DNA from: Pseudolactococcus laudensis
Lineage (GTDB): Bacteria; Bacillota; Bacilli; Lactobacillales; Streptococcaceae
Length of the DNA: 64,000 nucleotides
Direction: 5' to 3'
Assembly: GCF_013449735.1 (NCBI RefSeq)
Contig: NZ_JACBNY010000006.1
Coordinates: 1-64,000, forward strand
The position numbers and the translations under genes are program-made. The first letter of the stretch is position 1, and every line of letters begins with the position of its first letter. Below are positions 58,849-64,000 of the stretch, in pieces. The notes below the pieces were generated by a model. The model was not told the origin of the DNA, did no database searches, and worked only from the letters and a program-made list of their open reading frames with translations.

Positions 58849-58948
58849 TTGCAAGCGCTTATATGTTAGTATATCGTATTTTTTTCAACTTTTTATCCTG
58901 ATACCATAAACGACCCGAAATATGCCTCGAATGACCTATAAATGTTAC
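58849..58948 (-). promoter_or_regulatory. CPBP gene promoter with paired direct repeats and cre-like site
   Basis: On the minus strand, repeats GTCATTCGAGGCAT (starting 58935) and GTCGTTTATGGTAT (starting 58914) are 21 bp apart. -10 TATACT occupies 58868-58873, its first base 41 nt from the start of the last repeat. This is identical in geometry to the comX promoter. A cre-like TTGCAAGCGCTTATA (58849-58863, 13/15) overlaps the start point. Confidence 0.7.
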
Positions 58949-59052
58949 TTTAATGCTCTTAAAAAATATCCAAATCAATCCTAATTTGAATGTTTTCTAG
59001 TCCTAGTTATCATCGATACGTGTTTAGGCTGTATTGCAATGGCATATATTTT

Positions 59053-59127
59053 TTAATGCCCATGAACTGTTGCGCCAATGACGTAACCAACAAATTCCCA
59101 AAAACTACCATTACTCCTACCAAGCAT
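59053..59127 (-). pseudogene. Possible bacteriocin peptide remnant
   Basis: A 24-codon frame MLGRSNGSFWEFVGYVIGAT... ends VHGH. It follows the stop of the small membrane protein gene by 15 bp, in the same frame. The Gly/aromatic-rich VGYVIGATVHG resembles mature tails of class IIb bacteriocins, but there is no double-glycine leader and no ribosome site. Remnant status is inference. Confidence 0.35.
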
Positions 59128-59142
59128 ATTTTGAGGTATAAA

Positions 59143-59313
59143 CTATTTATGAGTTATGTCATAAATAAGATGAATTAATGAAAGTACACCCATAAAAGTA
59201 ATTAATATATCAGATATATTAACACTAAAATATTCTTCCCATATAAATTTTATAATCCATAGACAAACCGCTACAATAACTAGTCCATACCTTATAAATT
59301 CATCCAATTTCAT
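59143..59313 (-). CDS. Small membrane protein of the bacteriocin region
   Basis: This 56-residue peptide (start MKLDEFIRYG) has two hydrophobic helices (about 8-26 and 33-52) and ends DITHK. ATG 59313 has AGGA 9 nt upstream; an ATG two codons earlier is also possible. Size and location suggest a bacteriocin immunity protein. No family recognised. The upstream gap to 59652 holds only a terminator and AT-rich sequence. Confidence 0.55.
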   Translation of the reverse strand: MKLDEFIRYGLVIVAVCLWIIKFIWEEYFSVNISDILITFMGVLSLIHLIYDITHK

Positions 59314-59496
59314 AATCATGGTTCCTATCAACATTGTTATTAAATTGCTTACCTCTTTGCAGCATCCTTATAACCATTGTAAATCACCAAATTAAAGCTA
59401 CTTTTAAAAGTGATTGTTTATCAATTCAACAAAAGTTATAATAGCTCATAAAGTTAGTGAAATATCTAATAAATTAATTGATATTTATAACCAAAA

Positions 59497-59521
59497 ACAT
59501 CCAAACTAAACGTTTAGATGT
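59497..59521 (-). terminator. Terminator of the bacteriocin operon
   Basis: ACATCCAAAC/GTTTAGATGT form a 10-bp stem with one G-U pair and a 5-nt loop, followed on the minus strand by TTTTTGG. It lies about 130 bp after the immunity-like frame. Confidence 0.6.
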
Positions 59522-59652
59522 CCTTAACTTATCGTAAATATCGTAGATATATTCATGAAAAGTTAACAATTTACTTCACAGTTATTTTTTAGCCTTCTAA
59601 TCACTAAAAATTAATTGTGTTTAAAATTTAATTAACCAGAAAACAGCAGTCA

Positions 59653-59814
59653 TCACAAATTATAAATCGTAAGAAAGAAAATGATGACAAGTGGCGGAGG
59701 CAATAAGTTTGCTAAATAATTTGAGTCTATCACATCTCCCACTATTATGGTAAGAATGTAGATGATAAACAGTCCCAAAAAAAATTTCTGTCGATTTTTT
59801 TTAACGCTTAGCAA
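59653..59814 (-). CDS. Putative bacteriocin immunity peptide
   Basis: This is a 53-residue frame if started at TTG 59814 (GGAAAAG just upstream). A longer form starts at 59859. It overlaps the end of the second bacteriocin peptide gene by 14 bp. The peptide has a basic start (SVKKNRQKF), two hydrophobic stretches and a PPP motif. Small basic membrane peptides directly after class IIb peptides are usually immunity proteins. Start and function are uncertain. Confidence 0.5.
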   Translation of the reverse strand: MLSVKKNRQKFFLGLFIIYILTIIVGDVIDSNYLANLLPPPLVIIFFLTIYNL

Positions 59815-59947
59815 TATCTTTTCCAATCGTATAACCCGCCATAAATAACGCAAGAACAAGACCAGGAGTAATTCCGCCTACTACTTCGGTGAGTTCCGTT
59901 TCGTCTAATTGGTTAAAATTATTGAAATTAAATACTTGTGTTGACAT
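59801..59947 (-). CDS. Class IIb bacteriocin-like peptide, beta component
   Basis: This 48-residue precursor has a double-glycine leader (1-25, QLDETELTEVVGG). The mature part is 23 residues: ITPGLVLALFMAGYTIGKDI... ending AKR. It contains a GxxxG motif (GYTIG) and a cationic tail, as in two-peptide bacteriocins. AAGGAGG is 8 nt before ATG 59947. It is co-transcribed after the first peptide with a 16-bp gap. It is too short for routine gene calling. Confidence 0.8.
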   Translation of the reverse strand: MSTQVFNFNNFNQLDETELTEVVGGITPGLVLALFMAGYTIGKDIAKR

Positions 59948-59963
59948 TTGTCTACCTCCTTCA

Positions 59964-60155
59964 TTATCTGTTTACTAAATATCCTATACCTAGCCCTGCA
60001 GCAACTGCTGTTACCCCAATAATAACACCTTTAGAAATTACAATTCCTCCAATAACAATTGGAAGTATGCCACCTTCAACCATTACCATCTCATCTTCAG
60101 TAAGCACCGGAAATTTATCTAATGCAACGACATTGTTCAACGTTTTGTTTGTCAT
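59964..60155 (-). CDS. Class IIb bacteriocin-like peptide, alpha component
   Basis: This 63-residue precursor has leader residues 1-29 ending LTEDEMVMVEGG. The mature 34-residue peptide, ILPIVIGGIVISKGVIIG..., is hydrophobic with GxxxG motifs (GVIIG, GLGIG) and a short polar end YLVNR. These are marks of a two-peptide pore-former exported by a C39-peptidase ABC transporter. No transporter is in the window. GGAG is 9 nt before ATG. Confidence 0.82.
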   Translation of the reverse strand: MTNKTLNNVVALDKFPVLTEDEMVMVEGGILPIVIGGIVISKGVIIGVTAVAAGLGIGYLVNR

Positions 60156-60343
60156 ATGATTTTTCTCCTACAATTTCTAACTCTATTCCCTAAATACGAA
60201 ATCTAGTCAATTTCAAAATATGAATTTTCATTCACTGCAACAGCCGACTAAAATAGTTTTTATCAAAAACGATATAACTATTTTAATCAGAAAACAAAAT
60301 CACTAGTTGGCCAACTATTTACAACTTTTTTGTTTGTGTCCTT

Positions 60344-60451
60344 AGTATATCGCAATTTCATACTATGAAAATCAAAATGTCATGAACGGTATGAAAGATG
60401 ACAAATATGACCAAAACTTTGTATGAGTGACTTTCTTATATCACGAATGAC
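60344..60451 (-). promoter_or_regulatory. Bacteriocin promoter with four phased direct repeats
   Basis: On the minus strand, repeats start at 60451 (GTCATTCGTGATAT), 60431 (GTCACTCATACAAA), 60411 (GTCATATTTGTCAT) and 60390 (ACCGTTCATGACAT): spacing 20, 20 and 21 bp. -10 TATACT (60344-60349) begins 41 nt after the start of the last repeat, exactly as at comX. A TTTCATA-C-TATGAAA palindrome (60356-60370) sits in the -35 region. Confidence 0.72.
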
Positions 60452-60514
60452 CTACTTTTCTAAAAAATAATGTAAAAAAAGAGGATGAGACAAAAGGTCT
60501 CAGTCACCAAAAAA

Positions 60515-60542
60515 GGAAAGTAAACCTGCCAGTTTATTTTCC
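60515..60542. repeat. Hairpin sharing the AAAC-CTGCCA-GTTT core
   Basis: GGAAAGTAAAC and GTTTATTTTCC pair around CTGCCA. The same core forms the nifJ terminator. Beside it GAGAC/GTCTC (about 60487-60501) forms a second short stem. Confidence 0.65.
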
Positions 60543-60594
60543 TATTTTTCCGCATTATTGGGTGAATGAATCCAATTTTCTCACGAGAAATAGC

Positions 60595-60845
60595 TTATTT
60601 TTACCGATTTCGTATTGTTTTGGCAAAAGAATACCGATTTCGCACAAATATGGCACTTTTTTTACCGATTTCGTATTGTTTTGCCAAAAGAATACCGATT
60701 TCGTAATTGTTTTCTACGAATGAATTATAATGTTGTTTTCCAATTTTTTCGGAATCGGAAAATGACACAAAAATAGGCTATGACCGATTTCTATTAACAT
60801 TAGAAATCATTCATAGCCTATTTTGGGAGGGATTTTTGTCCCAAC
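60595..60845. repeat. Modular intergenic repeat, copy 5 (inverted, complete)
   Basis: Read on the minus strand: GGGACAAAAATCCC, a hairpin AATAGGCTATGAATGATTTCTA-type, a linker, then units 61 bp apart (ACCGATTTCGTATTG on the plus strand at 60603 and 60664). This is the same module order as copy 1 in opposite orientation. It directly follows the GNAT gene and may terminate it. Confidence 0.8.
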
Positions 60846-60850
60846 ATCTT

Positions 60851-61351
60851 TTAACCAACATATAAATTAACATAATATGTTCGGACGTCATACGCTGTAT
60901 GATGATAACGGAAACCGCATTTTTCTTGAACACGCTGAGACTTGACATTACCTTCATAATAAGCACACCACAAGTCAGTCACTTCGAGCGTATTCAGGGC
61001 ATAATCAATGACAGCCTCAACTGCCTCAGGCATCAAGCCTTGCCCCCAAAATGGTTTGCCAATCCAGTAGCCAATCTCAGCTTCTTGCTTCGTCAATTTA
61101 AGGCTACTCTGTTGCCCAATCTTTAGACTGATACTACCGACAACACGGTTTTCACTTTTTAAGTAGATGGCAAAATTACCCGACTCTTGAAAAACAGTGT
61201 CAATAATCTCTAAACTATTCTCGACACTCGTATGAACAGGAAAACCAGCAATTGGCCCAATCTCAGGGTCGCTTGCATAGCGATAAAGATCTTCTGCATC
61301 CGTTTTTAACCAAGGTCTGAGCATCAGACGCTCTGTTTCCAGTCTTGTCAT
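60851..61351 (-). CDS. GNAT acetyltransferase (RimJ/RimL type)
   Basis: This 166-residue GNAT fold has TERLMLRPWLKTDAEDLYRYASDPEIG at the N-terminus, acetyl-CoA region EIGYWIGKPFWGQGLMPEAVEAV (about 92-114) and YEGNVKSQRVQEKCGF. It overlaps the uvrA stop by 4 nt (ATGA). The substrate (protein N-terminus, antibiotic or other) is unknown. Confidence 0.88.
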   Translation of the reverse strand: MTRLETERLMLRPWLKTDAEDLYRYASDPEIGPIAGFPVHTSVENSLEIIDTVFQESGNFAIYLKSENRVVGSISLKIGQQSSLKLTKQEAEIGYWIGKPFWGQGLMPEAVEAVIDYALNTLEVTDLWCAYYEGNVKSQRVQEKCGFRYHHTAYDVRTYYVNLYVG

Positions 61352-64000
61352 CCTAATTTCTCCTTCAGATACTTACCTGTATAAGACGCGTCAACCTCAG
61401 CTACTTCTTCTGGTGTACCAACCGCCAAAATCGTACCACCACCGATACCACCTTCAGGACCTAAGTCAATGATATGGTCAGCTGTCTTAATGACATCTAG
61501 ATTATGCTCGATAACGACAATCGTATTTCCTTGCTCAACCAAGCGATTCAAGACTTCAAGCAATGTGGCAATATCCTCAGTATGTAAACCAGTTGTTGGC
61601 TCATCTAAGATATAGAATGACTTACCAGTCGAGCGTTTTTGTAGCTCACTTGCCAGTTTCATCCGTTGGGCTTCACCGCCTGAGAGTATCGTGGCAGGCT
61701 GTCCTAAAGTCACATAACCCAAACCAACGTCAACAATCGTTTGTAGTTTCCGTTCAATCTTCGGAATGTGCTTGAAGAAATCAACCGCATCAGACACGCG
61801 CATCTCAAGCACTTCTGAGATGTTTTTCTCTTTATAGTGCACCTCCAAAGTCTCAGAGTTGTAACGTCTACCATGACAAATTTCACATGGTACATAAACA
61901 TCTGGTAAAAAGTGCATTTCAATTTTGATAATTCCGTCACCAGAGCAGGCTTCACAACGCCCACCCTTGACATTAAAGGAGAAACGACCTTTTTTATAAC
62001 CACGAATCTTAGCCTCATTGGTATTAGCAAACAAATCTCGAATATCGTCAAAAACTGAGGTATAAGTCGCTGGATTGGAACGTGGTGTCCGACCAATTGG
62101 ACTTTGGTCAATATCAATCAAACGCTCAATTTTTTCATAACCTGAAATTGACTTGTATTTACCAGGCTTATCACTGTTATGATTGAGTTTTTGTGCCAAG
62201 GCTTTTTTAAGAATGGCATTGACCAAGGTTGATTTACCAGAACCTGAAACGCCGGTTACTGCTGTCATCACACCTAAAGGAAAGGCAACGTCTAAGTTTT
62301 GAAGATTATTTTCTGCTGCTCCTTTAACGACAACAGCTTTCTCTAGGTCTATCGGTCGACGAACTTCTGGTACTGGAATTTTTCGTTTACCAGACAAATA
62401 TTGGCCGGTAATTGATTTTTTATTTTTAGCGACCTGTTTTGGTGTGCCTGCAGCGATAATTTCACCACCCAAATCACCAGCACCCGGACCAATATCAATC
62501 AAGTAATCTGCCGCCATCATCGTGTCTTCATCATGTTCAACGACGATGAGCGTATTCCCTAAATCGCGCATTTTCTTCAAGGATTCAATCAAACGATCAT
62601 TATCACGCTGATGCAAACCAATCGACGGCTCATCTAAAATGTAAAGGACACCGGATAGATTTGAGCCAATCTGCGTTGCCAAACGAATTCGCTGACTCTC
62701 ACCACCTGACAAAGTCCCAGAATTACGAGATAGGGTCAAATAGTCCAGCCCCACATTTTTCAAAAAACTCAAACGGTCGCCAACTTCTTTGACAATCGGA
62801 CGTGCAATCATCTCTTCATTTTCTGATAGAGTCAGTGAATGAATCAGCGCCAAATGCTCACCAATCGGCAAATTAGACAAGTCAGCAATATCATAGCCTG
62901 ATTCACCATTCAACTTCACAGACAAAGCCTGTTCATTCAACCGCTTGCCATGACAAGTTTGACAGGGTAAAGCATTCATATAAGCTCGCATTTGGGTTTT
63001 CGTACTATCAGAACCCGTTTCGTAACGTCTGAAGATATTGGGCACAATCCCAACAAAAGCCATGTCCAAATCACGCAGACCAAAATCTCCCTCGTGATAG
63101 AAATGGAATAGCTTGTCGCCTGAGCCATAAAAAATCAAGTTTTTTTCATCTTCTGTTAGTTGCTCAAAAGGGGTATCCAAATCAACTTTAAAAGCCTTCA
63201 TGGCCTGCTCTAAAACAGCGGGATAATAAGTCGAAGTCCCTGAATACCACGGTACAACCGCACCTTCACGAATTGTCTTAGTCCCATCTGGCACAACCAA
63301 ATCAAGGTCAACTTCCAAGCGCATGCCAAGTCCATCACAATCCGGACAAGCACCTTGTGGCGCATTAAATGAGAACAAACGCGGCTCAAGCTCAGGCACA
63401 GAAAAGCCACAAATAGGACAGGCATAGTATTCACTGAACAACAACTCATTGCCATCCATAGTATCGATTTTGACATAGCCATCACCCTGACGCAAAGCAG
63501 CCTCAACCGAGTCAAACAAACGCCCACGAATCCCGTCCTTGAGCACAATTCGGTCAATCACGATATCAATATCATGCTTCTTATTCTTCTCCAGCTCAGG
63601 AGCTTCAGACACATCATAAACCTCGCCGTTGACCCGCACACGGACATAGCCGTCCTTTTGGATTTTCTCGAAAATCTTCTTATGTTGCCCTTTTTTTGCC
63701 CGGACAATGGGCGCTAAAATCTGGAGCCGTTGCTTTTCAGGTAAGGCTAAAACACTGTCGACAATTTCCTCGACAGATTGTGCTGTAATTTTACCATGAC
63801 CGTTGATACAGTATGGTGTGCCAATCCGTGCGTAAAGCAGGCGCAGATAGTCATGAATTTCAGTTACCGTGCCAACCGTTGAGCGTGGATTCTTAGACGT
63901 CGTCTTCTGGTCAATCGAAATCGCAGGCGATAAGCCGTCGATACTATCAACATCTGGCTTATCCATGTTCCCAAGGAACTGACGAGCATAAGCTGAGAGA
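61348..64000 (-). CDS. uvrA: Excinuclease ABC subunit UvrA (N-terminus outside window)
   Basis: UvrA is the damage-sensing ATPase of nucleotide excision repair. About 883 residues are visible and the frame continues through the right edge, so roughly the first 60-70 residues with the first Walker A are missing. Visible are zinc module 1 (CPICG...CPDCDG), signatures LSGGESQRIRLATQIG and LSGGEAQRMKLASELQ, second Walker A TGVSGSGKSTLVNAI, zinc module 2 (CEACSGDG...CEICHG) and Walker B ILDEPTTGLH. GNAT follows with coupling. Confidence 0.97.
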   Translation of the reverse strand, partial: LSAYARQFLGNMDKPDVDSIDGLSPAISIDQKTTSKNPRSTVGTVTEIHDYLRLLYARIGTPYCINGHGKITAQSVEEIVDSVLALPEKQRLQILAPIVRAKKGQHKKIFEKIQKDGYVRVRVNGEVYDVSEAPELEKNKKHDIDIVIDRIVLKDGIRGRLFDSVEAALRQGDGYVKIDTMDGNELLFSEYYACPICGFSVPELEPRLFSFNAPQGACPDCDGLGMRLEVDLDLVVPDGTKTIREGAVVPWYSGTSTYYPAVLEQAMKAFKVDLDTPFEQLTEDEKNLIFYGSGDKLFHFYHEGDFGLRDLDMAFVGIVPNIFRRYETGSDSTKTQMRAYMNALPCQTCHGKRLNEQALSVKLNGESGYDIADLSNLPIGEHLALIHSLTLSENEEMIARPIVKEVGDRLSFLKNVGLDYLTLSRNSGTLSGGESQRIRLATQIGSNLSGVLYILDEPSIGLHQRDNDRLIESLKKMRDLGNTLIVVEHDEDTMMAADYLIDIGPGAGDLGGEIIAAGTPKQVAKNKKSITGQYLSGKRKIPVPEVRRPIDLEKAVVVKGAAENNLQNLDVAFPLGVMTAVTGVSGSGKSTLVNAILKKALAQKLNHNSDKPGKYKSISGYEKIERLIDIDQSPIGRTPRSNPATYTSVFDDIRDLFANTNEAKIRGYKKGRFSFNVKGGRCEACSGDGIIKIEMHFLPDVYVPCEICHGRRYNSETLEVHYKEKNISEVLEMRVSDAVDFFKHIPKIERKLQTIVDVGLGYVTLGQPATILSGGEAQRMKLASELQKRSTGKSFYILDEPTTGLHTEDIATLLEVLNRLVEQGNTIVVIEHNLDVIKTADHIIDLGPEGGIGGGTILAVGTPEEVAEVDASYTGKYLKEKLG

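Overview
The window looks like the chromosome of a low-GC member of the Streptococcaceae, most likely Lactococcus or a close relative. The evidence is a ComX-type competence sigma factor beside a ribosomal RNA leader, the DnaB/DnaI primosome pair next to NrdR, TrmB next to a CcrZ-type kinase, catabolite-response (cre) sites, and a water-forming NADH oxidase. The genus call is an inference; no 16S sequence is in the window.

Layout. 1-240 is the leader of an rRNA operon reading left out of the window, with two consensus promoters. comX diverges from it (391-870). tRNA-Ser, a lipid kinase, ligA and a MATE transporter follow. 5.5-12.2 kb holds a second lipid kinase and the translation operon rimP-nusA-ylxR-ylxQ-infB-rbfA. 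12.3-24.4 kb carries caxA, der, a nitroreductase, primosome and replication genes (DnaI, DnaB-type initiator, replicative helicase), nrdR, trmB, ccrZ, a Veg-like gene, rplI and an unlisted 58-residue membrane protein. 24.4-31.8 kb has gdpP, HAD phosphatases, aspartate kinase and argF. An Fst-type toxin-antitoxin locus sits at 31.9-32.3 kb. 32.3-47.3 kb is a sugar region: treC and a frameshifted treB, then a CUT1 ABC transporter operon with two Gfo/Idh/MocA dehydrogenases, a sugar isomerase-like protein and a frameshifted AraC regulator, then a LacI regulator, a HAD phosphatase and treR. nox, glmM-cdaR-cdaA, an orphan PTS IIB, a large pyruvate:ferredoxin oxidoreductase, a bacteriocin locus, a GNAT gene and the bulk of uvrA fill the rest.

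Most notable result. Three promoters, those of comX, of a two-peptide bacteriocin and of a CPBP membrane protease, carry the same arrangement: direct repeats resembling GTCATTCATGGTAT spaced 20-21 bp, the last one starting exactly 41 nt before the -10 hexamer TATACT. This is the geometry of ComE/BlpR (LytTR) response-regulator sites and suggests one peptide-pheromone circuit linking bacteriocin production to competence. The regulator, histidine kinase, pheromone and exporter are not in the window.

Other points. Five intergenic loci share a modular repeat (hairpin plus 61-bp arrays). Four genes appear to make leaderless mRNAs. Both the maker (CdaA) and the breaker (GdpP) of c-di-AMP are present. 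Two sugar genes carry single frameshifts. treB and treR, which would form one regulatory unit (TreR operator plus cre at treB), are separated by about 10 kb of an unrelated uptake operon.
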